DNA of 61,797 bases from JAHEFX01 sp964614585. Lineage in GTDB: Bacteria; Actinomycetota; Acidimicrobiia; Spongiisociales; JAENVV01. The stretch covers positions 1-61,797 of the forward strand of contig CAZTLW010000002.1 in assembly GCA_964614585.1 (NCBI GenBank), in the 5' to 3' direction. The notes beneath the pieces were generated by a model, which made no database searches, was not told where the DNA came from, and saw only the letters and a program-made list of their open reading frames with translations. The translations under genes were made by a program, and so were the position numbers. Below are positions 25,607 to 32,951 of this stretch, piece after piece (position 1 is the first letter of the stretch; each line of letters begins with the position of its first letter).

Positions 25607-26428
25607 CTACGTCTGGTCGGGGCGACCACCCCGGCCACCCTCCACCTCGGCCACCACCTCGGTCGGCAACTCGGCGGCGGCCGGCATCCGCAGCGGCGTG
25701 ATCGAGATGACGCCGTCGTGGGCGGCCTTGACGTCGTTGCCCGGCACCGCCCCGTGGTCGAGCACCCCGCCCCCGAAGTCGTGCACGTAGACGCCGTTGC
25801 CCTCGTGCTTGAACAACTGGTCGTAGCCGGTCCGGGCGATGCGGGTCACGCGGCGCGGCGTGTCGGCCTCGCTGTGCCAGGGCAGGTTCACCGAGACCAC
25901 GTCGGCGAGGCGGGCCAGCTCCGAGTCGACGAGATCCTCGACGAGCTCGGTCGAGACGGTGGCCAGCCGCGACCAGGTCGGGCCGGACTCGTCGGAGCGG
26001 GCCTCGGCGCGCCAGGCCTCCCAGTCGACGACCGCGCCGGTCGACAGGGCGATCGACGGGAGCCCGGACACCCAGCCCTCGACCGCAGCCCCCACGGTGC
26101 CCGACGACCAGAGGTAGCCGGCCCCGTGGTTGAAGCCGAGGTTGATGCCGCTGACCACCAGCGACGGCGGCCCGTCGTCGAAGAAGGCGTGCGCAGCCAA
26201 CTGCACCCCGTCCGCCGGCGTCCCGGTGTGGGTCGTCATCGGGATGCCGTGGCGCTCGACGGTCGCCACCCGGATGGGGTCGAATCGAGTGATCGCCTTT
26301 CCCGACCAGCTGCGCTCGCCGTCGGGCACCACCACCCGGACGTCCCCGAGTCGTCCGAGCGCCCGGGCGAAGGGCACGAGGGCAGGGCTGTCGACGCCAT
26401 CGTCGTTGGTGAGGAGGATCCAGGCCAT
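25607..26428 (-). CDS. surE: 5'/3'-nucleotidase SurE (first copy)
   Basis: 273 aa. The metal-binding ILLTNDDGVDSP motif is at the N terminus; SWSGKAIT replaces the usual NRSGASNSLT; VVSGINLGFN and YLWSSGTVGAAVEG complete the active site. SurE removes phosphate from nucleoside monophosphates. Length is 10-20 residues above the usual. It lies between pafA and a hypothetical gene inside the proteasome locus, with its own leaderless -10 (TACCGT, 6 nt). A second, distinct surE is at 54675-55451. Confidence 0.9.
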   Translation of the reverse strand: MAWILLTNDDGVDSPALVPFARALGRLGDVRVVVPDGERSWSGKAITRFDPIRVATVERHGIPMTTHTGTPADGVQLAAHAFFDDGPPSLVVSGINLGFNHGAGYLWSSGTVGAAVEGWVSGLPSIALSTGAVVDWEAWRAEARSDESGPTWSRLATVSTELVEDLVDSELARLADVVSVNLPWHSEADTPRRVTRIARTGYDQLFKHEGNGVYVHDFGGGVLDHGAVPGNDVKAAHDGVISITPLRMPAAAELPTEVVAEVEGGRGGRPDQT

Positions 26429-26434
26429 GACGCG

Positions 26435-26440
26435 ACGGTA
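26435..26440 (-). promoter_or_regulatory. -10 of surE (leaderless)
   Basis: TACCGT on the minus strand, 6 nt before the ATG at 26428. Confidence 0.45.
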
Positions 26441-26495
26441 CCGCCCCCACGCCACTCCGAACCCAGGGTTCCCTGCAGGTCGTATCCGGATGCTC

Positions 26496-26532
26496 CGGTG
26501 CTGGGACCAGACCGGGTCTGGTGTGAGCACCG
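26496..26532 (-). terminator. stem-loop after the 166-aa gene
   Basis: CGGTGCT and AGCACCG enclose a second inner stem ACCAGA/TCTGGT. It follows the stop codon of the minus-strand gene at 26545. No T-run. Confidence 0.45.
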
Positions 26533-26544
26533 CAGTTCGGCCGC

Positions 26545-27045
26545 CTACTCCCCGATGAGCACCATCGAGTCGGCCTCGACGGACACCCACGGCCCGTCCT
26601 CGTTGTACCGTGCCACCGCCCGTCCCTCCACGAACAGCCGGTCCCCCACCGCCACCCCGTCCGTGCCCGGACCGATGTGGGCCGATCCGATCACCACCGT
26701 GTCCAGCTCCTCCCAGCGGTGCTGGACGACCCCGGCGACGGTCGCGTGGTTGACCGGGGGCCGATCGGACCCATACCGGGTCCACCAGTCGACGTGGATG
26801 GCCGGGTGGCGCAGGCCGTCGCCGATGCGACCGTGGAGGAGGATCCACCGTTCGTCGGCGCCGCTCCGGAAGAAGTCGACGTCACCGGGCCGAAGGGGCT
26901 CGACCGAGCCGAACAGGAGGGGGACCACGCCGCCTTCGACGTCGAGCTCGGCGGGGAGCAGCACCCGGCGGTGGGGCCGGGTCCCGATCATCGCCCGCCC
27001 GGAGAGCCAGACGGACGTGACCGACGCCGGGGGGACGCGGACCAT
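26545..27045 (-). CDS. hypothetical protein, 166 aa
   Basis: Soluble, beta-rich-looking protein: SVWLSGRAMIGTRPHRRVL, RWILLHGRIGDGLRHPAIHVDWW-like middle and VAVGDRLFVEGRAVARYNED near the end, the latter resembling an OB-fold or SH3-like strand series. No catalytic motif is recognised. It begins 21 nt after prcA and is followed by a stem-loop, so it is probably the last gene of the pup-prcB-prcA transcript. Family unknown to me. Confidence 0.7.
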   Translation of the reverse strand: MVRVPPASVTSVWLSGRAMIGTRPHRRVLLPAELDVEGGVVPLLFGSVEPLRPGDVDFFRSGADERWILLHGRIGDGLRHPAIHVDWWTRYGSDRPPVNHATVAGVVQHRWEELDTVVIGSAHIGPGTDGVAVGDRLFVEGRAVARYNEDGPWVSVEADSMVLIGE

Positions 27046-27066
27046 GGTCGGACCGAGTCCCGCCGA

Positions 27067-27717
27067 CTATCGGTCGAGCCGGCGGAAGGCCCGTCGACGG
27101 TCGTTGCGCTCCAGCACCGCCGGCTCCCAGCCGTCGACCGACCGGTCGATCACCTGCTCGAACGCCGCCTCGGCCACGCCCCGGGCGGTTCCGAGATCCC
27201 GGGTCGGGTCGAAGTCGCTGCGCAGCGCCTCCAGGAGCTCGTCGGCCGGCCCACCGATCGCCGCAACGCCCTGCTCGTCGCCGACGGTGCCGTCGTAGAG
27301 CACCCGGAACAGGCGATCGCCATCGGGCTCGTCGCCGAGCTCGGCCACGAGCAACTCCACCTCGTAGGGCTTCACCTCGTGGGTGAAGATGTTGCCGAGG
27401 GTCTGGGCAAAGGCATTGGCGAGCCCCTTGGCCGTGACGTCGCGGCGGCCGTACATGTATCCCTTGAGGTCGGCGTGGCGGATCCCCGCCACCCGGAGCG
27501 ACTCGAACTCGTTGTACCGACCGACGCCGGCGAAGGCGACCCGGTCGTAGACCTCGCCGATCTTGTGCAGCGTCGAGGACGTGTTCTCGGCGAGGAGGAG
27601 GATCCCATCGGCGTACTGCATGGCCACGATGGCCCGACCCCTGGCGATGCCCTTGCGGGCGAACTCGGCCCGATCCTTGACGAGTTGCTCGGGCGAGACG
27701 TAGAAGGGGACGCTCAT
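27067..27717 (-). CDS. prcA: 20S proteasome alpha subunit
   Basis: 216 aa. The alpha-type N terminus is present (FYVSPEQLVKDRAEFARKGI), forming the gate and H0 helix, followed by RGRAIVAMQYADGILLLAEN, the standard proteasome fold, and AGVGRYNEFESLR. It has no N-terminal catalytic Thr, as expected: alpha rings gate the chamber and dock the Arc ATPase. The ATG overlaps the prcB TGA (ATGA). The C terminus (RRRAFRRLDR) is short and basic, unlike the longer acidic tail of some actinobacterial PrcA. Confidence 0.95.
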   Translation of the reverse strand: MSVPFYVSPEQLVKDRAEFARKGIARGRAIVAMQYADGILLLAENTSSTLHKIGEVYDRVAFAGVGRYNEFESLRVAGIRHADLKGYMYGRRDVTAKGLANAFAQTLGNIFTHEVKPYEVELLVAELGDEPDGDRLFRVLYDGTVGDEQGVAAIGGPADELLEALRSDFDPTRDLGTARGVAEAAFEQVIDRSVDGWEPAVLERNDRRRAFRRLDR

Positions 27718-28490
27718 GGGGTGACCTCGAGGATGCGGGCCGCCAACCCGGTCACCTCGGCCTCGGGGACCTCCCGGTACCCCTCGGAGTCCACCATGAC
27801 CACCGACGGCATGATCCCCCGGCGGAGGTCGGGCCCGGCCGTGGCGACGTCCTGTTCCCCGGCAACCACGAGGGCCGTCATCGCCAGGTCGAGGGCGCCC
27901 TGGCGGTCGAGGTCCTCGGTCCACCCCGCCCGGAGCGCCGAGCGTGCCTCGCGGCCGCCCGAACCACTGGCGGCGAAGTCCTGCTCCTCGTAGCGGCCGC
28001 CGACGACGTCGAACGAGAACAGGTGGCCCGAGCCGGTGAACTCGTCGTAGCCGGCGAAGAGCGGAACCACCACGAGGCCCTGCATGGCCAACGGCAGCTG
28101 GTTGCGGACCATCCGGGCGAGGTAGTTGGCCTTCCCGTCGAGGCTCAGCCGGGTCGACTCCAGCTTCTCGTAGTGCTCCAGCTCGGTGCGGAAGAGGCGG
28201 ACCATCTCGATGGCGAGGCCGGCCGTGCCGCTGATGGCGACGGCCGAGAAGTCGTCGGCGGGGAAGACCTTGCGGATCCGCCGATGGGCGACGCTGTAGC
28301 CCTCGGTGGCCTGGCGATCGCCCATCATCACCACGCCACTCGCCCAGCGGACCGCCAGGATCGTGGTGGCCTCCCCCAGCTCGGGCAGGTCACCCGCCAC
28401 CGGGTCCGGAGGTGCCTGGCCGATGGAGCGGAGCAGGTCGGAGAACCCGGCCGGGCCGGACCCGGCGAGCGCCCGGAGGTCGTCGATCAC
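27714..28490 (-). CDS. prcB: 20S proteasome beta subunit (catalytic)
   Basis: 258 aa precursor; residues 1-41 are the propeptide. Aligning the catalytic residues, Thr42 would be mature Thr1 (TTILAVRWASGVVMMGDRQA), Asp58 is Asp17 and Lys74 is Lys33, so the active site is complete. The residue just before Thr1 is Ala41, not the usual Gly. GTG start overlaps the pup stop (GTGA). Autocatalytic cleavage at Ala-Thr is inferred. Confidence 0.95.
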   Translation of the reverse strand: MIDDLRALAGSGPAGFSDLLRSIGQAPPDPVAGDLPELGEATTILAVRWASGVVMMGDRQATEGYSVAHRRIRKVFPADDFSAVAISGTAGLAIEMVRLFRTELEHYEKLESTRLSLDGKANYLARMVRNQLPLAMQGLVVVPLFAGYDEFTGSGHLFSFDVVGGRYEEQDFAASGSGGREARSALRAGWTEDLDRQGALDLAMTALVVAGEQDVATAGPDLRRGIMPSVVMVDSEGYREVPEAEVTGLAARILEVTP

Positions 28491-28684
28491 TCGCCGCCCT
28501 TCTGGACGTAGTTGCGGACGAACTCCTCGGCGTTCTCCTCGAGGACCGTGTCGATCTCCTCGAGGAGGTCGTCGATCTCGTCGGAGTCGACGGCGACGCC
28601 CGGCTCGTCCTCGGCCACGAGGTCGTCGTCGACGACGGCCTCGTCCTCGGTGCGACGGCGGCGGATTCTCTCTCGATCGGTCAT
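28487..28684 (-). CDS. pup: prokaryotic ubiquitin-like protein Pup
   Basis: 65 aa, the protein tag for proteasomal degradation. The conserved C-terminal half is VLEENAEEFVRNYVQKGGE, which forms the coiled-coil with Arc. It ends in Gly-Gly-Glu, so it does not need deamidation by Dop before PafA can use it (mycobacterial Pup ends GGQ). The N terminus is basic and disordered (DRERIRRRR). First gene of pup-prcB-prcA; TACCCT at 28712-28717 and a GAGAGG ribosome binding site lie upstream. Confidence 0.96.
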   Translation of the reverse strand: MTDRERIRRRRTEDEAVVDDDLVAEDEPGVAVDSDEIDDLLEEIDTVLEENAEEFVRNYVQKGGE

Positions 28685-28711
28685 GGCTGCCTCTCGGAAG
28701 CGGTGCGTCAG

Positions 28712-28717
28712 AGGGTA
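28712..28717 (-). promoter_or_regulatory. -10 of pup-prcB-prcA
   Basis: TACCCT on the minus strand about 27 nt before the pup ATG; the leader contains GAGAGG as ribosome binding site. Confidence 0.45.
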
Positions 28718-28738
28718 CCGCCCCGCGTGACCGACCGG

Positions 28739-29251
28739 TCAGGGCACCGGCCGGAGCACGAAGACGGCGATGGCGCGGTGGGCTGCCCGTCGGGGATAGG
28801 CGGCGTAGCCGGGGAAGGTGGCCCGGGCCCGCTCCCAGACCGACGCCGAATCCGCCACCTCCGTCGCCACGACGTCGGCGACGACGGATCGATACGTCAG
28901 CTTCGCGATGGGCCGGGCCCGGAGATTGTGCACCCACGCCGGCGTCGCCCGTTGGCCGTACCCGGATCCGATGATGGCGAGGTCCTCCTCGTGGGGGATC
29001 CCGACCAGGGGGGTCTCACGTTCGAGCCCGCTCCTGGCACCCGTCGTCGCCAGCATGACGACCGGGAGACCGGCGAGGGCCGAGGCGAGCGTCCATCGCC
29101 CGTCGCTCGCCCGGAACGCCCACCGGTCCAGCGGTGGGCTCGCCTTCGAGAAGGCCCACGACCCCGGACCGGTGGCCGCCACCGCCTGCACGGCCCGGTG
29201 GAGGCCATTGGGCGGCCGATGCCGATAGCCGAGCGTCTCGACGAGTGACAT
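28739..29251 (-). CDS. deazaflavin (F420)-dependent nitroreductase-family oxidoreductase
   Basis: 170 aa. The split-barrel family signature is present: PVVMLATTGARSGLERETPL followed by IIGSGYGQRATPAWVHNLRA and the late VWERARATFPGYAAYP, as in Ddn of Mycobacterium. Such proteins bind coenzyme F420 and reduce quinones or nitroimidazoles; the substrate is not evident. The ATG follows TAGGGT by 8 nt, and that TAG is also the dop stop codon. Confidence 0.88.
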   Translation of the reverse strand: MSLVETLGYRHRPPNGLHRAVQAVAATGPGSWAFSKASPPLDRWAFRASDGRWTLASALAGLPVVMLATTGARSGLERETPLVGIPHEEDLAIIGSGYGQRATPAWVHNLRARPIAKLTYRSVVADVVATEVADSASVWERARATFPGYAAYPRRAAHRAIAVFVLRPVP

Positions 29252-29259
29252 GGGCAGGC

Positions 29260-29265
29260 ACCCTA
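29260..29265 (-). promoter_or_regulatory. -10 of the F420-type gene, inside the dop stop codon
   Basis: TAGGGT on the minus strand, 8 nt before the ATG at 29251. Its TAG (29263-29265) terminates dop. Confidence 0.4.
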
Positions 29266-30747
29266 CGCCGGCGTCGATCGGGCCTCGGTGTCGAGGGCCT
29301 CCAGCAGGGCGGCGGCATCGGCGGACCCGTCGATGAGGGCCGCGGTCAGCGCCTCGGTGCCCTTCAGGGGGTCGAGCATCGGTACCCGCCGGAGCAGGTC
29401 CCCGCCCGTGTCGAAGATGAGCGAGTCCCAGTTCGCCGCCACGAGTTGGGTGCCGAAGCGGTCGACACACCGGCCCCGGAAGTAGGCCCGCGTCGACCCG
29501 GGTGGCTCGTCGGCGGCGGTGGCCACCTCCTCGTCGGTGAACAGGCGGGACATGCGACCTCGGGCCACGAGCCGGTGGTACAGGCCCCGGTCGGGGTCGA
29601 GGTCGTGGTACTGGAGGTTCACCGCGGCCAACTTCGGGTCGTCCCACCCGATGCCACGGCCCAGGTAACCCTCGGCCACCACCAGCTTCGCCGCCCAATC
29701 GAGGCGATCGGCGGCGCGTCGCGGGTCTGCCTCGAGGTCGGCGAGGAGCTCCTCCCAGGCGGTGAGGACGGCCCCCATGCCCGGGTCCTCGGCGCGTCGC
29801 CAGTGCTCGCGTACCCACCCGAGGTACTGGGTCTGGAGCTCCAGCGCGGTGGCGGTCCTACCCGATGCCAGCGGGAGGGGCTGGTCGAGGTCGAGGTCGC
29901 GGCTCACCGCCCAGCACGCCTCGACGGGGTTGGCGAGCGTGAGGTCGTCGGGGATGGCGTCGTCCTCGAGGGCCGCCAGGAACGCGGACAGCGAGCCGAG
30001 CTTCACCCAGGTCTGGACCTCGCTCATCGTCGCGTCGCCCACGATCACGTGCAGTCGGCGGTAGCGCTCGTCGGCGTGGGGCTCGTCCCGGGTGTTGACC
30101 AACGGCCTCCGCAGGGTGGTCTCGAGTCCGACGACCTCCTCGAAGTGGTCGGCCCGCTGGGTGATCTGGAAATCGGCCGATCCCCGACCGAGCTCGTCGC
30201 CCACCTTCCCCGAGCCCGAGATGAGCTGGCGGGTCACGAGGAACGTCGGCAGCGCGGCGATGACCCGCCCGAAGCCGAGGCGGCGATCCAACAGCACGTT
30301 CTCGTGGGCGCCGTAGCTGGCGCCCTTGCCGTCGGTGTTGTTCTTGTACAACGCCACCCGCTGGCCCTCGCCGAGCACCGACGACGCCGCCCGAGCCGCC
30401 CGGAGGCCCACCAGCTCACCCGCCTTGTCGTAGAGGGCGGCGTCGCGGGGGTCGATGGTCTCGGGCGCCGAGTACTCGGGATGGGCATGGTCGACGTAGA
30501 ACCGGGCGCCATTGGTCAACACGACGTTGACCGCGGCGGCATCGGACTCGGGGGCAAATCCCTCACCCAGAGGGCTGCGGGCGTCGCGACGGGGCATCTC
30601 GTGGTCGTACGACCAGCCGACCCGATGCCGCCGGTCGACGAGGGCGTTGACGACCAGCGACGACGCCAGCGACGGGTTGAAGTCGGGATCGCCGGCGACG
30701 TGGATGCCGAACTCGGTCTCGGTGCCGAGCACCTTGGGCAGGGCCAT
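29263..30747 (-). CDS. dop: depupylase/deamidase Dop
   Basis: 494 aa. Homolog of PafA with the extra loop after the first strands (KVLGTETEFGIHVAGDP; the inserted NPSLASSLVVNALVDRRHR... region, residues about 22-75) and the active-site YVDHAHPEYSAPETID, KNNTDGKGASYGAHENVLL and NTRDEPHAD. It cleaves Pup from substrates; since Pup here already ends in Glu its deamidase activity is dispensable. Starts 14 nt after arc, so arc-dop is one unit. Confidence 0.95.
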   Translation of the reverse strand: MALPKVLGTETEFGIHVAGDPDFNPSLASSLVVNALVDRRHRVGWSYDHEMPRRDARSPLGEGFAPESDAAAVNVVLTNGARFYVDHAHPEYSAPETIDPRDAALYDKAGELVGLRAARAASSVLGEGQRVALYKNNTDGKGASYGAHENVLLDRRLGFGRVIAALPTFLVTRQLISGSGKVGDELGRGSADFQITQRADHFEEVVGLETTLRRPLVNTRDEPHADERYRRLHVIVGDATMSEVQTWVKLGSLSAFLAALEDDAIPDDLTLANPVEACWAVSRDLDLDQPLPLASGRTATALELQTQYLGWVREHWRRAEDPGMGAVLTAWEELLADLEADPRRAADRLDWAAKLVVAEGYLGRGIGWDDPKLAAVNLQYHDLDPDRGLYHRLVARGRMSRLFTDEEVATAADEPPGSTRAYFRGRCVDRFGTQLVAANWDSLIFDTGGDLLRRVPMLDPLKGTEALTAALIDGSADAAALLEALDTEARSTPA

Positions 30748-30761
30748 CTGGAGCCGACGGC

Positions 30762-32471
30762 CTAGAGGTAGTGGCCGGGCGACACGTTCTCGATCGACCG
30801 GGCGTCGGCCTCGGCGCCGTGCACGAGGGTGCGCACGAAGACGATGCGTTCGCCCTTCTTCCCGGAGATCCGGGCCCAGTCGTCGGGATTGGTCGTGTTG
30901 GGGAGGTCCTCGTGCTCCCGGTACTCGTCGGCCACGGCCTGGTGGAGGTCGTCGACGGTGATCAGGCCGGACTCGCCGGCGATGCGGCGCTTGATGGCCT
31001 CCTTCTTCGCCCGTCGCACGATGTTCTCGATCATCGCCCCGGAGGCGAAGTCCTTGAAGTAGAGGGTCTCCTTGTCACCGCCCTGGTAGGTCACCTCGAT
31101 GAAGCGGTTCGACTCGTCGGTGGCGTACATCCCCTCGACCACCTCGGCGATGCGCTCGTCGAGGTGCTCGGCCTCGGGGCCGAACTGGCCCGGTTCGAAC
31201 GGGAGGTCGTCGTCGAGGTACACCCCGAAGATCTGGCGCGCCGCCGACTCGTCGGGACGCCCGATCTTGATCTTCACGTCGAGCCGGCCCGGCCGGAGGA
31301 TGGCCGGGTCGATCAGGTCCTCGCGGTTGGAGGCGCCGATGACGATGACGTTCTTGAGTGACTCCACGCCGTCGAGCTCGCTCAGCAGCTGGGGGACGAT
31401 GGTGGACTCCACGTCCGAGCTGACCCCGGTGCCCCGGGTGCGGAAGAGCGAGTCCATCTCGTCGAAGAACACGATGACCGGCACGCCCTCGTCGCTCTTC
31501 TCCTTGGCCCGCTGGAAGATGAGGCGGATCTGGCGCTCGGTCTCCCCCACGTACTTGTTGAGGAGTTCGGGTCCCTTGATGTTGAGGAAGTAGCTGCGGA
31601 CGTCCTCGTCGCCGTTCGAGTCGGCGACCGCCGCGGCGAGGCTGTTGGCCACGGCCTTGGCGATGAGGGTCTTGCCGCACCCGGGCGGCCCGTAGAGCAG
31701 CACGCCCTTGGGCGCCTCCAGCCTGTACTCGCCGAACAGCGCCTTGTGGACGAACGGCAGCTCGACCGCATCACGGATGGCGTCGATCTGGCCCGTGAGC
31801 CCCCCGATCGATTCATAGGAGACGTCGGGCACCTCCTCGAGGACCAGTTCCTCCACGTCGGGGCGGGGGATCTTCTCGAGGGCGACCGCCGCTCGTTGGT
31901 CGACCCGCACGTGGTCGCCGGCCCGCAACGACTCGTCGACCAACCCCGCCGCGAGACCGATCACCCGCTCGTCGTCGCCCCGCCCGAGCACCAACAGCCG
32001 GTCCGGGGAGAGCCGTTCCTTGACGGTCACCACCTCCCCGTGGGGGTTGGGCGGGAGCGCCTCCACGACGTTCATGGCCTCGTTGAGGAGCACTTGTTGG
32101 CCGATGGCGAGCTGCTTCACCTCGATGGAGGGATGGGCCGCCACCCGCAGGTTGCGTCCACCGGCGTGGACGTCCACCGAGCCGTCGTCGGCCGTGCCGG
32201 TCACGATGGCGTAGGAGGCCGGCGGGCCGGTCAGCCGGTCGATCTCGGTGCGGAGGAGCGCCAACTGCTCGCGGGCCTCGCCGAGCAGGTCGCCGAGCTT
32301 CTCGTTCCGTGCCGCCAGACGCCGGGCCCGTTCCTCGGCCTCGTCCAGTCGGCGGCGGGCGAGGTGCAGGTCGGGGTCCTGGCGGAGGTGCCGCCGAGCC
32401 TCGAACAGTTGGTCCTCGAGTTCGCGGATGCGTACCCGGAGGGCGTCTGCCTCGTGGTGGTCGGCTCCCAT
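30762..32471 (-). CDS. arc: proteasome-activating ATPase Arc/Mpa
   Basis: 569 aa AAA ATPase ring that binds Pup and feeds substrates to PrcAB. Layout: N-terminal coiled coil (residues about 10-75), two OB domains (about 80-220), AAA domain with Walker A GPPGCGKT and Walker B VIVFFDEMDS, and a C-terminal ...SPGHYL in which the penultimate Tyr docks into the alpha ring. ATG at 32471 is preferred over a GTG at 32486 because TATACT at 32497-32502 would start transcription near 32490, leaving only the ATG with an AGGA site in the leader. Confidence 0.95.
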   Translation of the reverse strand: MGADHHEADALRVRIRELEDQLFEARRHLRQDPDLHLARRRLDEAEERARRLAARNEKLGDLLGEAREQLALLRTEIDRLTGPPASYAIVTGTADDGSVDVHAGGRNLRVAAHPSIEVKQLAIGQQVLLNEAMNVVEALPPNPHGEVVTVKERLSPDRLLVLGRGDDERVIGLAAGLVDESLRAGDHVRVDQRAAVALEKIPRPDVEELVLEEVPDVSYESIGGLTGQIDAIRDAVELPFVHKALFGEYRLEAPKGVLLYGPPGCGKTLIAKAVANSLAAAVADSNGDEDVRSYFLNIKGPELLNKYVGETERQIRLIFQRAKEKSDEGVPVIVFFDEMDSLFRTRGTGVSSDVESTIVPQLLSELDGVESLKNVIVIGASNREDLIDPAILRPGRLDVKIKIGRPDESAARQIFGVYLDDDLPFEPGQFGPEAEHLDERIAEVVEGMYATDESNRFIEVTYQGGDKETLYFKDFASGAMIENIVRRAKKEAIKRRIAGESGLITVDDLHQAVADEYREHEDLPNTTNPDDWARISGKKGERIVFVRTLVHGAEADARSIENVSPGHYL

Positions 32472-32496
32472 GTGGTCATCCTGCACGGTGTCGCGG

Positions 32497-32502
32497 AGTA
32501 TA
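32497..32502 (-). promoter_or_regulatory. -10 of arc-dop
   Basis: TATACT on the minus strand inside CATATACTCC, the same 10-mer that precedes the DUF4193 gene. The predicted leader is about 19 nt with AGGA before the ATG. Confidence 0.6.
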
Positions 32503-32550
32503 TGGGCGGGTGCCCGAGCCGACCGCGCGCGGATGTCCCGGGGGCATCGC

Positions 32551-32556
32551 TACGAT
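32551..32556 (+). promoter_or_regulatory. -10 of the ferredoxin gene
   Basis: TACGAT, 29 nt before the ATG at 32586; a GAAGGAG ribosome binding site lies between. Divergent to the arc promoter. Confidence 0.5.
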
Positions 32557-32585
32557 GCCGGGGAACCGAGAAGGAGCCCGAACCG

Positions 32586-32831
32586 ATGAAGGTGTGGATC
32601 GACCAGGACCTGTGCACGGGTGACGGTCTCTGCGAGGAGATCGCCCCTGACGTCTTCGTGTTGCTCGACGACGGCCTCGCCTATGTCCGCGAGGGCGACA
32701 CGATCTTCGCGGCCGAGAAGGGCAACCCCGAGGGTGCCGCCGGCCTGGCCAACGTCCCCGCCGGCCAAGAGGCCGATGTCATCGAGTCCGCCGAGGAGTG
32801 CCCCGGCGAGTGCATCTTCATCGAGCCGTGA
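32586..32831 (+). CDS. single-cluster ferredoxin
   Basis: 81 aa. Cysteine pattern C10-x2-D13-x2-C16 and C72, with an additional C76 in EECPGECIF. An Asp at the position of the second ligand is the arrangement of [3Fe-4S]/[4Fe-4S] ferredoxins of the Pyrococcus type. It probably carries electrons to a cytochrome P450 or other oxidoreductase; partner not in the window. Strong GAAGGAG ribosome binding site. A hairpin (32833-32857) and then a longer one (32893-32918) follow. Confidence 0.88.
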   Translation: MKVWIDQDLCTGDGLCEEIAPDVFVLLDDGLAYVREGDTIFAAEKGNPEGAAGLANVPAGQEADVIESAEECPGECIFIEP

Positions 32832-32832
32832 C

Positions 32833-32857
32833 GCCGCGGCGGCGGAGCCGCCACGGC
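32833..32857 (+). terminator. hairpin directly after the ferredoxin stop
   Basis: GGCGGC-GGA-GCCGCC core, extended by four more pairs across one C/A mismatch. No T-run. Confidence 0.5.
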
Positions 32858-32892
32858 ACCTGAACCACGGCTCCCGGAGCACCACGGAACTC

Positions 32893-32918
32893 GACGGCCC
32901 CGCATGTGCGGGGCCGTC
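32893..32918. terminator. bidirectional terminator between ferredoxin and trmI
   Basis: GACGGCCCCGCA and its exact reverse complement around TG, an 11-12-bp stem. It lies between two convergent genes and can serve both. Confidence 0.65.
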
Positions 32919-32924
32919 GCACGT

Positions 32925-32951
32925 GGTACTCAGTACTCAGTACTCGGTACT
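32925..32951. repeat. ACTCAGT heptamer repeats at the trmI 3' end
   Basis: GGTACTCAGTACTCAGTACT then CGGTACT. The same heptamer as at 8381-8416. It encodes the last residues (VPSTEY) of trmI and its TGA stop. Confidence 0.8.

Noticed and set aside
32472..32486. GTG at 32486 as start of arc
   Set aside because: It lies only about 4 nt from the predicted transcript start with no ribosome binding site, whereas the ATG at 32471 has AGGA at a suitable distance.
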